64,000 bases of DNA from VFMC01 sp040398525. GTDB lineage: Bacteria > Actinomycetota > Acidimicrobiia > Acidimicrobiales > Ilumatobacteraceae. The position numbers were made by a program, and so were the translations under genes. Numbering within the stretch: position 1 is the stretch's first letter; each line of letters opens with the position of its first letter. Under the pieces are notes generated by a model. The model made no database searches, was not told where the DNA came from, and saw only the letters and a program-made list of their open reading frames with translations. Location of the stretch: positions 186,001-250,000 of the forward strand of contig JBBATY010000001.1 of NCBI GenBank assembly GCA_040398525.1, written 5' to 3'. Shown here in pieces: positions 52,031 through 60,520 of the stretch.

Positions 52031-53119
52031 ATGGACCGAGCAGACGACGAGCCGCGCTGGGTCGAGCACGGCCTGCTCGATCCGTCGGCGCCGACAGCGG
52101 ACGAACGCCGCGCGTTGCTCGGTTGGTTCACGTCGCTCGGCATCCCGATCGAGCAGATGGTCGACGCCGAGCGCGCCGGCGACCTGGCCGGACTGGCCGG
52201 CGACCTCGCGTTGCTCCCGGGCGAACGCTTCACGGTGGCCGAGCTCGCTCGCCGCACCGGGTTCGACCTCGAGACGGCGACACAGCTGCGCATCGCCGCC
52301 GGGTTCGCGCCGGCACCGCTCGCCGACCCGGTGTGCACGACCGACGACATCACCGTGTTCGAGCTGTTCGCCCTGGCGCGCGGCCTGTTCAGCCACGACG
52401 AGTTGCTCCACTTCACCCGCGTGGTCGGCTCGTCGATCCGCCGGGTGGCCGAGGCAGCCGGCGAGATGTTCCTCCGCGACGTCGAGGCCGGGCAACGCAC
52501 CGAACTCGACGAGCTCGAGCGCGCGCAGATCGGCGTGCAGGCCATCGAGCTCGCCCGCCAGGCGACCGGGCTGTTCGACCCGCTGTTCCGCGCCCACCTG
52601 GCCGAGTCGGTGCGCGCCAGCCGTCGCGCCCTCGCCGGCCACGACGACCTGACGACGATGCCGCTCAGCGTCGGGTTCGTCGACCTCGCTGGGTTCACCG
52701 AGCGCGCCGGGGCCGCGAGCCCGGCCGAGCTGCTCCGGCTGGTGTCGTCGTTCGAGGCGACCGCCCACGATCTGGTGACCAGCCACGGGGGCCGGCTGGT
52801 GAAGCTGATCGGCGACGAGGTGATGTTCACCACCGTCGACGCCGATGCGGCCTGCGCGATCGCCCTCGCGCTGACCTCCCGCGCCGGGGTGCCCGCCCGC
52901 GGTGGCCTCGCCCACGGCGAGGTCGTCACCAGTGGCGGCGACCTCTACGGGCCAGTGGTGAACCTGGCCTCACGCATCACCGATCAGGCGATCGTCGGCG
53001 AGGTGCTGGTGAACGACGCCATCGTCGAAGCAGCGCCCGGCCGGGGCTTCGAGCCCGCGGGCAGGCGCAGCTTGAAGGGGTTCTCCGAGCCCGTGAGGCT
53101 CTGGTCGCTCAGCCGCTGA
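52031..53119 (+). CDS. class III adenylate/guanylate cyclase with N-terminal regulatory domain
   Basis: 362 residues. The N-terminal 200 residues are helical and match the pattern of the regulatory domain of pH-sensing mycobacterial Rv1264 (FTVAELARRTGFDLETATQL, then HFTRVVGSSIRRVAEAAGEMF). The catalytic domain has metal Asp D218 (FVDLAGFT) and D262 (IGDEVMF), K258 for adenine recognition, and N311/R315 (NLASRI) for transition-state binding. All residues needed for activity as a homodimer are visible. It makes cAMP, by the Lys/Asp purine set. No membrane span. Confidence 0.9.
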   Translation: MDRADDEPRWVEHGLLDPSAPTADERRALLGWFTSLGIPIEQMVDAERAGDLAGLAGDLALLPGERFTVAELARRTGFDLETATQLRIAAGFAPAPLADPVCTTDDITVFELFALARGLFSHDELLHFTRVVGSSIRRVAEAAGEMFLRDVEAGQRTELDELERAQIGVQAIELARQATGLFDPLFRAHLAESVRASRRALAGHDDLTTMPLSVGFVDLAGFTERAGAASPAELLRLVSSFEATAHDLVTSHGGRLVKLIGDEVMFTTVDADAACAIALALTSRAGVPARGGLAHGEVVTSGGDLYGPVVNLASRITDQAIVGEVLVNDAIVEAAPGRGFEPAGRRSLKGFSEPVRLWSLSR

Positions 53120-53134
53120 TCGACTGGGCCAGGA

Positions 53135-54190
53135 TCAGGCGTCGTCGACGATCTCGCGCAGCATCTCGATCTGCTGCACCGCGTTCGGGCCAACCGGGTT
53201 GACCGACAGCACGGTCACACCGGCCTCCTTGAAGGCACCGACCCGCTCCTTGATGTAGCTCTTCGGGCCGACGAAGTTGGCCAGTTCGAGCCACTCGCCC
53301 GGCAGCGCCGCAGCAGCCTCGTCCTTCTTGCCCTCGAGGTACAGGTCCTGCACCTCGACGGCCTCCTTCTCGTAGCCGTAGGCGACAGCGATGTCGTTGT
53401 AGAAGTTCTTGCCGCGAGCGCCCATGCCACCGACGTAGAGCGCCATGTTCGGACGGCCGTAGTCGAGGATCTTCTTCTGCGCGTCGCCGGTGAGGCTCTC
53501 GTCGATCGCCAGCATGCCGCCGGCAGCGATGTCGAGCGGCTTGCGGTTCGGGTCGCGCTTGGCGGCACCGGCCTTCAGCTCCTTGCCCCACACGTTCTGG
53601 AACTTCTCGGGGATGAACATGATCGGCAGCCAGCCGTCGGCCAGCTCGGCCGTGGCGGTGACGCTCAGGCCCTTCAAGCTCGCCCACCAGATCGGGATGT
53701 CGCTGCGCAGCGGGTGGTTGATGAGCTTCAGCGGCTTGCCGAGCCCGGTGCCCTGACCCTCGGGGAGCGGTGCCTGGAACGTGACGCCCTGGTAGTCGAA
53801 CTTCTCCTCGCGCTTCCAGATCATCCGGCACGCCTCGATGTACTCCTTGATGCGCACCATCGGCTTCTCGTAGGGCACCCCGTGGAAGCCCTCGATCACC
53901 TGCGGCCCGGACGCACCGAGGCCGAGGATGAACCGACCGTCGCTCACGTAGTCGCAACCAGCGGCGGTCATCGCCATCAGTGCGGCCGTGCGCGAGTAGA
54001 CGTTGACGATTCCGGTGCCGATCTCGACCCGCTCGGTCTTGGCGGCCAGGTAACCGACCTGGCTGATCGCGTCGAAGCTGTACGCCTCGGCGATCCACAC
54101 TTGGTCGAGGCCGGCCTTCTCCAGGTCGACCACTCGTTGCACCGCCTCTTTGAACCCGCCGGCGTAGTTGATCATCATCGAGAGCTTCAT
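53135..54190 (-). CDS. LLM-class F420-dependent oxidoreductase
   Basis: 351 residues. Luciferase-like TIM barrel: LDQVWIAEAYSFDAI, ERVEIGTGIVNVYSRT, GRFILGLGASGPQVIEG and the late VTVLSVNPVG. The presence of fbiC in the window supports F420 as cofactor, but FMN cannot be excluded. Substrate unknown. Converges on the cyclase gene; leaderless-type promoter. Confidence 0.9.
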   Translation of the reverse strand: MKLSMMINYAGGFKEAVQRVVDLEKAGLDQVWIAEAYSFDAISQVGYLAAKTERVEIGTGIVNVYSRTAALMAMTAAGCDYVSDGRFILGLGASGPQVIEGFHGVPYEKPMVRIKEYIEACRMIWKREEKFDYQGVTFQAPLPEGQGTGLGKPLKLINHPLRSDIPIWWASLKGLSVTATAELADGWLPIMFIPEKFQNVWGKELKAGAAKRDPNRKPLDIAAGGMLAIDESLTGDAQKKILDYGRPNMALYVGGMGARGKNFYNDIAVAYGYEKEAVEVQDLYLEGKKDEAAAALPGEWLELANFVGPKSYIKERVGAFKEAGVTVLSVNPVGPNAVQQIEMLREIVDDA

Positions 54191-54198
54191 GGCCCTCG

Positions 54199-54204
54199 AC
54201 CCTA
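54199..54204 (-). promoter_or_regulatory. leaderless-type -10 (TAGGGT) of LLM gene
   Basis: Ends 8 nt before the ATG at 54190. Confidence 0.5.
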
Positions 54205-54210
54205 CGCCAC

Positions 54211-55032
54211 TCAGACAGGCCGCGGCGGATTGAGGTTTCCGGACCGGAAGCCTTCGAGGTCGACGGTGACGTAGCGGTACCCGCAGGCTCGGATCGCCGC
54301 GACCAGGTCGCTGCGCACGTCGAGCGCTCGCGGTAGCTCGGCGACGTCGAGCTCGATCCGCGCGGTGTCGCCGTAGTGCCGCACACGCAGCTGACGGAAG
54401 CCGAGGCGCCGCAGGGCGGACTCGGCACGGTCGACCTGGCTGAGCAGCCCGACGGACACCTCGGTGCCGTACGGGATCCGGCTCGCCAGGCACGCGGCGG
54501 CAGGCTTGTCCCACGTGCGCAGGCCCAGTCGGCGGGATGCCTCGCGGATGTCGGCTTTGGTGAAGCCGGCCTCGACCAGCGGGAACTGCGCGCCTGCCTC
54601 GGCTGCAGCGCGTTGGCCCGGACGATGGTCGCCGAGATCGTCGAGGTTCACCCCGAGCACCACCGTCGCCTCCTCGGCAGCCGCGATCGGTCCGACCACG
54701 TCCATCAGCTCGGCCTTGCAGTGGAAGCACCGGTCGAGGTCGTTGGTGCGGTACGCGGCTCGCTCCATCTCGTGGGTGACCACGGGGGTCCAGCGCAGGC
54801 CCCACTCGTCCGCAAGGGCGCGACAGTCGGCCTCCTCGTCGCCGGCGAGCGACGGTGACACGGCGGTGACGGCGTGAGCGCTTCCACCGAGGGTTCGCGA
54901 CGCGACGGCGGCGAGGAACGCGCTGTCGGCTCCGCCGCTGAAGGCCACCACCACACGCCCGAGGCGCTCGAGGCCGGCCACGAGTGCGGCGAGCTTGGTG
55001 TCGAGCTCGTAGGAGGTTGGGGCCGCGTCCAT
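54211..55032 (-). CDS. larE: ATP-dependent sacrificial sulfur transferase LarE
   Basis: 273 residues. PP-loop SGGADS (32-37) for adenylation, CFHCK (102-106) and the sacrificial-cysteine region AACLASRIPYG with Cys181. LarE donates its own cysteine sulfur to the pyridinium biscarboxylic precursor of the nickel-pincer cofactor of lactate racemase. larA, larB and larC are not in the window. Some LarE homologues use a [4Fe-4S] cluster instead; the single Cys181 plus C102/C105 leaves both options open. Confidence 0.9.
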   Translation of the reverse strand: MDAAPTSYELDTKLAALVAGLERLGRVVVAFSGGADSAFLAAVASRTLGGSAHAVTAVSPSLAGDEEADCRALADEWGLRWTPVVTHEMERAAYRTNDLDRCFHCKAELMDVVGPIAAAEEATVVLGVNLDDLGDHRPGQRAAAEAGAQFPLVEAGFTKADIREASRRLGLRTWDKPAAACLASRIPYGTEVSVGLLSQVDRAESALRRLGFRQLRVRHYGDTARIELDVAELPRALDVRSDLVAAIRACGYRYVTVDLEGFRSGNLNPPRPV

Positions 55033-55040
55033 CGCCTGCG

Positions 55041-55046
55041 ACGATA
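55041..55046 (-). promoter_or_regulatory. leaderless-type -10 (TATCGT) of larE
   Basis: Ends 8 nt before the larE ATG at 55032, in a 60-bp divergent region. Confidence 0.55.
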
Positions 55047-55078
55047 GCGACGACGGGCTCGCCAGCCATCGGCAGCGA

Positions 55079-55084
55079 TAGCGT
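55079..55084 (+). promoter_or_regulatory. leaderless-type -10 (TAGCGT) of acyltransferase gene
   Basis: Ends 8 nt before the GTG at 55093 and decides that start. Confidence 0.55.
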
Positions 55085-55092
55085 GGCCCGCC

Positions 55093-57090
55093 GTGACGGC
55101 CACCGTGTCGCCTCCCCCGGCCGTCGCCGCTCCGAGCCTCGGTGGGCCCGGGCGCATCGGTGGCCTCGACGGCTTACGTGGCCTGGCCGTGGTAGCCGTC
55201 GTCGCCTACCACCTGTGGCCCGGGGTGCTCCCGGCCGGGTTCCTCGGGGTCACGCTGTTCTTCGCCCTGTCGGGCTACCTCATCACGACGCTGCTGCTCG
55301 ACGAGATCGAACGGACCGGACGCGTTGCGCTGAAGCTGTTCTGGGCCCGACGGTTGCGGCGGCTGATGCCGGCCTCGTGGGTCGTGCTCGCGTTGGTACT
55401 GGCAGTGTGGGCCGCAGCGGGCTGGCTCACCGACGCGATCCGTGGCGACGTGGTGTGGTCGGCGCTCCACGCCGCCAACTGGAGGCGAATCGTCGAGGCC
55501 CAGGCGTACGGGGTGTCGCCCGAGGCCTCGCCACTGCTGCACTTCTGGTCGCTGTCGATCGAGGAGCAGTGCTACTTCGTCCTGCCTCTGCTCGCCGCCT
55601 GGGCTGGTTCGCGACGCCGTCTCGGCACGCTCCTCGCCGGCTGCTTCGCGCTGTCCGTCGTCGCCGTTGCGTGGTCGTGGGCCGATCCGGTGACGACCTA
55701 CTTCTCGACGTTCACCCGTGGCGGCGAGCTCGTCGCCGGGGCGCTGGCGGCCGTCGTCGTGCGGGGTCGGCGGGAGCGCTCGACCCGGCGTGCCGACCTC
55801 GGCGCAGCGCTCGGGGTGCTGGCCTTCATGGTGGCGGCAGCCGTCACCTCGCTCGGTTCAGCTGCCTACGCCCGCGGCGGGTTGCTCGTCGCCGGTGTCG
55901 TCGCCGCAGCGACGGTGGCCGCTGTTGCCGCCTCGCAGCGGGTCGGTCGGCTGCTCGACGTCCGACCGCTGGCCTGGCTGGGATCGGTCTCGTACGCCGT
56001 CTACCTGGTGCACTGGCCGATCCTCGTCGGCCTGCGCGCTGCCGGGATCGACCCGCACCTCGCACCGTGGCTCACCGTGGCCGTCACACTGCCGCTCGCT
56101 GCAGCATCGGGGCGGTTCCTCGAACGACCGATCCGGTCCGGGGCTCGGCTGCGTCGACGTCCGTTGCTGGTTGCCGCCGCCGCTCTCGGCGCTCTGGTGA
56201 CTGCTGCGGTGGTCGTCCCTGCCACGTCGGCGCAGGTGACGTTCGATGCCGAGCGGGCCAGCGAGCTCGTCGATGCCCGGCGCACCGAGCTGACCACCGC
56301 TCCGACGCCGACAGCTCCCCCCACCTCGGCGGACGGCACGGCAGCCGAGCCGCCTGGCGATGCCGGCACCGAGCCGGACGTCACCTCGGCGCCGCCGGCA
56401 CCGGCTCCGGTGCGGTACGCCTGGGTGAGCGACTCGACCGGGCTCCCGCTCGTGCTCGGCATCCGACCGACGGAACGCTTCGTGGTGGCCGGGTGGTGGA
56501 CCCAGATGGGATGCCCGCTCGGAAGGGGTGGCCGGGTGCGCTCGGCATCGACGGGCAGCGCGGTGTGGACCACCGACGAGAAGGGCTGCAACTGGGACGC
56601 CGACCTTGCCGCGGGTGTAGCGGAGGAACAGGTCGACGTGGCCCTGGTGGCGTTCGGTCGGTGGGACGTCGCCGAGCGGCAGGTGCCCGCGCTCGGTGAC
56701 GCCTGGACCACGATCGACGACCCGGCGTACGAGGCCTGGCTGTTCGGCGAGATGCAGGCGCTCACGGCGCAGTTGCGCGGTTCGGGGGTCGACCTGGTGG
56801 TGTGGCTCACACTGCTCGCCGACGACGCGCACGCGCCTCGGGCCCGCGTCGATGCCTACAACCGCCTGCTCGATCGACTCGACGACGGCGAGGCGACGGG
56901 GCGGGTCGCCGTCATCGACATGGCCGGCTGGCTGATGGAGTCGGGCGAGGTGGGTCGCCTGCTGCCCGACGGGGTGCACACCACCTACGAGCCCGAGGGC
57001 GGCACCGCCGACGAGATCGCCCGGCGATTCCTGTTCCCCGAGCTCGAGCGGATGCTCGACGAGCCGACGACCGGCGCCGTGCAGGGCTGA
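55093..57090 (+). CDS. acyltransferase-3 with C-terminal SGNH domain (OafA-like)
   Basis: 665 residues from GTG. Acyltransferase-3 core with about ten spans (GGLDGLRGLAVVAVVAYHLWP at the start, then FWARRLRRLMPAS and LVHWPIL). A Pro/Thr linker (about 390-440) leads to an extracytoplasmic SGNH hydrolase-like domain: block I variant YAWVSDSTG (Ser) and block V DGVHTT (Asp-His). Such fusions O-acetylate surface polysaccharides or peptidoglycan, moving the acyl group across the membrane. The acceptor is unknown. Confidence 0.9.
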   Translation: MTATVSPPPAVAAPSLGGPGRIGGLDGLRGLAVVAVVAYHLWPGVLPAGFLGVTLFFALSGYLITTLLLDEIERTGRVALKLFWARRLRRLMPASWVVLALVLAVWAAAGWLTDAIRGDVVWSALHAANWRRIVEAQAYGVSPEASPLLHFWSLSIEEQCYFVLPLLAAWAGSRRRLGTLLAGCFALSVVAVAWSWADPVTTYFSTFTRGGELVAGALAAVVVRGRRERSTRRADLGAALGVLAFMVAAAVTSLGSAAYARGGLLVAGVVAAATVAAVAASQRVGRLLDVRPLAWLGSVSYAVYLVHWPILVGLRAAGIDPHLAPWLTVAVTLPLAAASGRFLERPIRSGARLRRRPLLVAAAALGALVTAAVVVPATSAQVTFDAERASELVDARRTELTTAPTPTAPPTSADGTAAEPPGDAGTEPDVTSAPPAPAPVRYAWVSDSTGLPLVLGIRPTERFVVAGWWTQMGCPLGRGGRVRSASTGSAVWTTDEKGCNWDADLAAGVAEEQVDVALVAFGRWDVAERQVPALGDAWTTIDDPAYEAWLFGEMQALTAQLRGSGVDLVVWLTLLADDAHAPRARVDAYNRLLDRLDDGEATGRVAVIDMAGWLMESGEVGRLLPDGVHTTYEPEGGTADEIARRFLFPELERMLDEPTTGAVQG

Positions 57091-57163
57091 CACGTGGAGG
57101 TCGGCACCGATCGCCGGCGTCGCCAGCTCGCCGGCTGACGAGCGGCATCTCCGCGCGGGCCGG

Positions 57164-57180
57164 TCGGCTCAGCGAGCCGA
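57164..57180 (+). terminator. terminator-like hairpin after acyltransferase gene
   Basis: TCGGCT-CAGCG-AGCCGA in the 181-base spacer before the DUF1918 gene; no T-run. Confidence 0.35.
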
Positions 57181-57271
57181 GCGCATCGACCCGTGCCGAA
57201 CGTGCCGACAGCTGGCGAAGCTCACGGTGCCCGGTGCGGCAGCGACCGGACCCGATCGACGAGGAGGCCCC

Positions 57272-57478
57272 ATGAACATCCACGCCAGAGTCGGCGACCA
57301 GATCGTGGTCGACAGCGACCACCTCGGGCACCCGCCCCGCACGGGCGAAGTGCTCGAGGTGCTCGGCGAGGCCGACACCCAGCACTACCGGGTGCGCTGG
57401 GACGACGGCCACGTGTCGATCTTCTTCCCCGGATCGAGCTCACACATCGTGCACCCGGGAGCCCAGCGGATGCGGTGA
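57272..57478 (+). CDS. DUF1918-domain small protein
   Basis: 68 residues, complete. MNIHARVGDQIVVDSDHLG through YRVRWDDGHVSIFFPGSS is the SH3-like DUF1918 domain, common in actinobacteria and of unknown role. Strong GAGGAGG ribosome site 5 nt before the ATG. It is followed by the assembly gap, so its downstream partner is unknown. Confidence 0.88.
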   Translation: MNIHARVGDQIVVDSDHLGHPPRTGEVLEVLGEADTQHYRVRWDDGHVSIFFPGSSSHIVHPGAQRMR

Positions 57479-57503
57479 CGTCGCCTGGGCGAGCGCGCCC
57501 GGC

Positions 57504-57603
57504 NNNNNNNNNNNNNNNNNNNNNNNNNNNNNNNNNNNNNNNNNNNNNNNNNNNNNNNNNNNNNNNNNNNNNNNNNNNNNNNNNNNNNNNNNNNNNNNNN
57601 NNN
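57504..57603. other. assembly gap of 100 N
   Basis: Exactly 100 unresolved bases, the usual scaffold placeholder, so the true length is unknown. GC-rich bases flank both sides. The end of the XRE-cupin gene is lost in or beyond it. Confidence 0.99.
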
Positions 57604-58204
57604 CCCGGTGGGAGGGTGCAGCCGTCGCCTCGATCAGCAACAGACGTGCGTCGGCTCCGGAGACGGATCGGTGACGGTGCGGCACTTCGGACGGATACGA
57701 CGCGAAGTCGCCCGGCTCGAGCAGTTGCACATCGCCGTCGAGATCGAGCTCGACACGACCACTGACGACGTAGACCGCTTCGAACCCGGGGTGGCTCCAC
57801 GGCTGCTCGAACTCGGTCGGCAGACCGGTGAACTCGAGCACGTGGAACGGTGCTTCACCGGGCAGCAGCAGTCGGGCGATCGAGGCACCGCCGCGCTCGA
57901 GCACCGGCACCTGTGCCGAGCCCTGCCGCACCAGCATCGGGCCCGCACCGCTCGGGTCCGGGGCGCGGAACAGCGCCTGGGGAGTGGTGTCGAGTGCTCG
58001 TGCGAGCCGGAAGACCGACTCCATCGACGGCCGCGCCCGACCCGTCTCGACCTGCGAGAGGAACGGCTGCGACAGCTCGCACCGCGCTGCCAATTCGACC
58101 AGGGTGAGGCCGCGCTCGCGCCGCAGGTCGCGCAGGGCGCGGCCGAGGTGCTCGAAGCCGTCGACCGGGGGTGCGCTGGGCCCGGTGTGCTCGCCCAGGC
58201 TCAC
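57604..58204 (-). CDS. XRE-family regulator with cupin domain, C-terminus lost in gap
   Basis: About 200 residues visible. The GTG start overlaps the stop of the LLM gene (GTGA). Helix-turn-helix: LGRALRDLRRERGLTLVELAARC with SQPFLSQVETGRARP (about 20-65). Cupin: EFEQPWSHPGFEAVYVVSGR and VQLLEPGDFASYPSEVPH (about 125-180), a small-molecule sensing barrel. The visible length nearly equals a full protein of this family, so little is probably missing. Likely regulates the coupled LLM operon. Confidence 0.88.
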
Positions 58205-59370
58205 GAGACCAGCGGGAGGACTTCCTCTTTGAACCGCGCCATCTGTTCGACGGCCTTCGAGTACGAGTCGCCGATGAGGTGCGGGAAGAGGGTGAGGTGC
58301 TCGAACCCGAGCAGCGCCTTCAGGTCGGACACCTGCTCGGCGACCTCCTCGGGCGAGCCGACGAGCATGATGTTCTGCTCGCGCGACTGCTCGAGTGTCG
58401 GGATCAGCCCGGCGTCGGCGGGACGACCACCCTCGCCCATGTACCCGCGGCTCCAGCCGTAGGGTCCGAGGAACTTCCAGAACTCGTCGTGGCCCGGCCG
58501 GGCGGAGCGCATCGCCTCTTCGTGGGTGTCCTCGACCCGCACCATGCGCACGAGCATCCGCTTGTCGCCGGTGCCGAGGCGCACACCGTGGTGCTGCTCG
58601 TACACCTCGCCGTAGCGGTCCCACATGCGCTTGATGAACATCGGGTGCTGGTTCCAGAACACCGCTCCGTGGCCGACGACGGGCACGTAGTCGAGGGTGG
58701 GTGGGCTGGTGACCGCTTGCCAGATCTCGTAGGGGTAGATCGGGCGCGGGATCAAGGTGATGTCCTGCACGGTGGTGCCCCGGTCGGGGATGCCGGGCAC
58801 GGGGATCTGGAAGAACTTGCCCTGGAACGAGAAGCGCTCCTGGCTGAGGGCCCGGCGCACGATCTCCATCGCCTCTTCGAACCATTCGCGGTTGTGCGAG
58901 TCGTCGGCTTGGGCCTCGGGGTTGTCGTACGAGCCGACCGACACCGCATCGGGGTTGAGGTGCAGCAACTCGCGCGGCACCGTGCCCCGGCCCACGCCGA
59001 GCACGGCCCGCCCGCCCGAGATGTTGTGCAGTGTGGCGAAGTCCTCGGCGAGGCGCAGCGGGTGCCACTGCGGCACGACGTTGAACATCGCTCCGAGCTT
59101 GATGTGCTGCGTCTTCGCCGCGATCCACATCGAGATCAGCAGGCCGTTGGGAATGACCTCGTACCCCTCGTACTGGAAGTGGTGCTCGGTGGTCCAGAAG
59201 CTGTCGTAGCCGAGACGGTCGGCGGCGATGCCGGCCTCGACGTAGTCGAGCGTCGCCTTCCAGCACTCCTCGTTGCTGTAGCGACGGTCCATCGGGTTCG
59301 GAAGGCCTGCTCCGGCGTCGGTCATCTCGACACCCCCGAACAGGAAGGCCCCCAGCTTGATGTCGCCCAT
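58201..59370 (-). CDS. LLM-class flavin/F420-dependent oxidoreductase
   Basis: 389 residues. LGAFLFGGVEMTDAG, GYDSFWTTEHHFQYEGYE, LGAMFNVVPQWHPLRLAED and GRAVLGVGRGTVPREL place it in the bacterial-luciferase-like monooxygenase family, alkanal/alkane type with FMN or F420. It precedes and overlaps the XRE-cupin gene. A promoter TCGACA-N17-TAGGGT (59503-59475) would give a leader of about 98 nt, with GGAG before the ATG. Confidence 0.9.
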   Translation of the reverse strand: MGDIKLGAFLFGGVEMTDAGAGLPNPMDRRYSNEECWKATLDYVEAGIAADRLGYDSFWTTEHHFQYEGYEVIPNGLLISMWIAAKTQHIKLGAMFNVVPQWHPLRLAEDFATLHNISGGRAVLGVGRGTVPRELLHLNPDAVSVGSYDNPEAQADDSHNREWFEEAMEIVRRALSQERFSFQGKFFQIPVPGIPDRGTTVQDITLIPRPIYPYEIWQAVTSPPTLDYVPVVGHGAVFWNQHPMFIKRMWDRYGEVYEQHHGVRLGTGDKRMLVRMVRVEDTHEEAMRSARPGHDEFWKFLGPYGWSRGYMGEGGRPADAGLIPTLEQSREQNIMLVGSPEEVAEQVSDLKALLGFEHLTLFPHLIGDSYSKAVEQMARFKEEVLPLVS

Positions 59371-59474
59371 CGTCGCTCCGTTCTCTCGGTCGGGCCCGTC
59401 GTCGGGCCGTGTCGGATGACGCCGTCGCCCGAGGCTGCCGTGGCCGACCCGGATGCGACGCCGTGCTGCCAGCG

Positions 59475-59503
59475 ACCCTACCAAGCCGTATTGATGGTGT
59501 CGA
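59475..59503 (-). promoter_or_regulatory. promoter TCGACA-N17-TAGGGT of LLM-XRE operon
   Basis: -35 TCGACA (59503-59498) and -10 TAGGGT (59480-59475), spacer 17 bp, minus strand. Confidence 0.45.
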
Positions 59504-59573
59504 TATTCGGCGGCCCACCCTGGGACACTCGAGCGCATCACTCGTCATGGAGCCACGCCCAGCGGCCGACTCG

Positions 59574-59579
59574 TACACT
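59574..59579 (+). promoter_or_regulatory. leaderless-type -10 (TACACT) of TauD gene
   Basis: Ends 6 nt before the ATG at 59586. Confidence 0.55.
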
Positions 59580-59585
59580 CGGGCC

Positions 59586-60422
59586 ATGACGATCGAGATC
59601 GAGCCCAGCGGCCAGGCCTGCGGCGCACTCGTCCACGGTGTCGATCTGGCCGGCGAGCTGTCGGACGAGCTCGTTGCCGAGATCCGCGCCGCGTGGCTCG
59701 AGCACCTGGTGGTGGCCTTCCCCGACCAGCACCTCACCAACGAGCAGTTCGAACGGGTGGCGCTCCGGTTCGGCGTGTTCGGCGACGACCCCTACCTGCG
59801 TGGCCTCCCCGACCACCCGCACATCGTCGAGGTGCGCCGCGAGGCCGACGAGCAGTCACCGATCTTCGCCGACAACTGGCACTCCGACTGGAGCTTCCTG
59901 CCGACCCCGCCCTCGGCGACGATGCTCTACGGCATCGTGATCCCGCCCACCGGCGGCGACACGCTCTACGCCAACCAGCACCTCGCCTACGAGGCGCTCG
60001 ACGCACCCACCCGCGAGCAGGTCGACGGGCTGATGGGCGTGCACTCGGCGCGCCGCGGCTACGCACCGCAGGGCCGCTACGGCAAGGACGACGTCGGCCG
60101 CTCGATGGACATCGTCTGGTCGGAGTCGGCGATGGAGACCCAACTCCACCCGCTGGTACTCACCCATCCCGAGACCGGACGACGAGCGCTGTTCGTCTCG
60201 CCCGGGTACACCATCGACATCGACGGCCTCCCCCACGACGAGGCGCAGGCGCTGCTGTGGGACCTCTACGCCCACATCGGCCGCGACGAGTTCGTCTACC
60301 GCCACCGGTGGAACCCCGGGATGGTGACCATGTGGGACAACCGCGCCGTGGTCCATGCGGCGACGGGCGGCTACGAAGGCCACCGGCGGCTCCTGCGCCG
60401 GATCACCATCGCTCCGCGCTGA
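59586..60422 (+). CDS. TauD/TfdA-family 2-oxoglutarate dioxygenase
   Basis: 278 residues. Facial triad H99-x-D101 (NWHSDWSF) and H257 (VVHAATGG), with R268 for 2-oxoglutarate. GGDTLYANQHLAYEAL is a family motif. It oxidises a small substrate such as taurine, an alkyl sulfate or an aryloxyacid; none is indicated. The mRNA is probably leaderless and ends in a good hairpin at 60430. Confidence 0.92.
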   Translation: MTIEIEPSGQACGALVHGVDLAGELSDELVAEIRAAWLEHLVVAFPDQHLTNEQFERVALRFGVFGDDPYLRGLPDHPHIVEVRREADEQSPIFADNWHSDWSFLPTPPSATMLYGIVIPPTGGDTLYANQHLAYEALDAPTREQVDGLMGVHSARRGYAPQGRYGKDDVGRSMDIVWSESAMETQLHPLVLTHPETGRRALFVSPGYTIDIDGLPHDEAQALLWDLYAHIGRDEFVYRHRWNPGMVTMWDNRAVVHAATGGYEGHRRLLRRITIAPR

Positions 60423-60429
60423 ACGACAG

Positions 60430-60448
60430 TGGGCCGAACGGCCCATTT
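60430..60448 (+). terminator. terminator hairpin after TauD gene
   Basis: TGGGCC-GAAC-GGCCCA followed by TTTC, 8 nt after the TauD stop. Confidence 0.6.
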
Positions 60449-60493
60449 CGACGATCTTCGGAACGTCTCGGCTCCTCGCGACGGGCGGCTCAC

Positions 60494-60499
60494 TAGCGT
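60494..60499 (+). promoter_or_regulatory. -10 (TAGCGT) of secreted beta-helix gene
   Basis: 21 nt before the ATG at 60521, which also has a GGGAG ribosome site; a short-leadered gene. Confidence 0.45.
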
Positions 60500-60520
60500 G
60501 TCAACGTCAAGGGAGCCTCA

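Noticed and set aside
57504..57603. Mobile element or repeat at the break.
   Set aside because: The 100 Ns are an assembly placeholder; the flanks show no inverted repeats or transposase.
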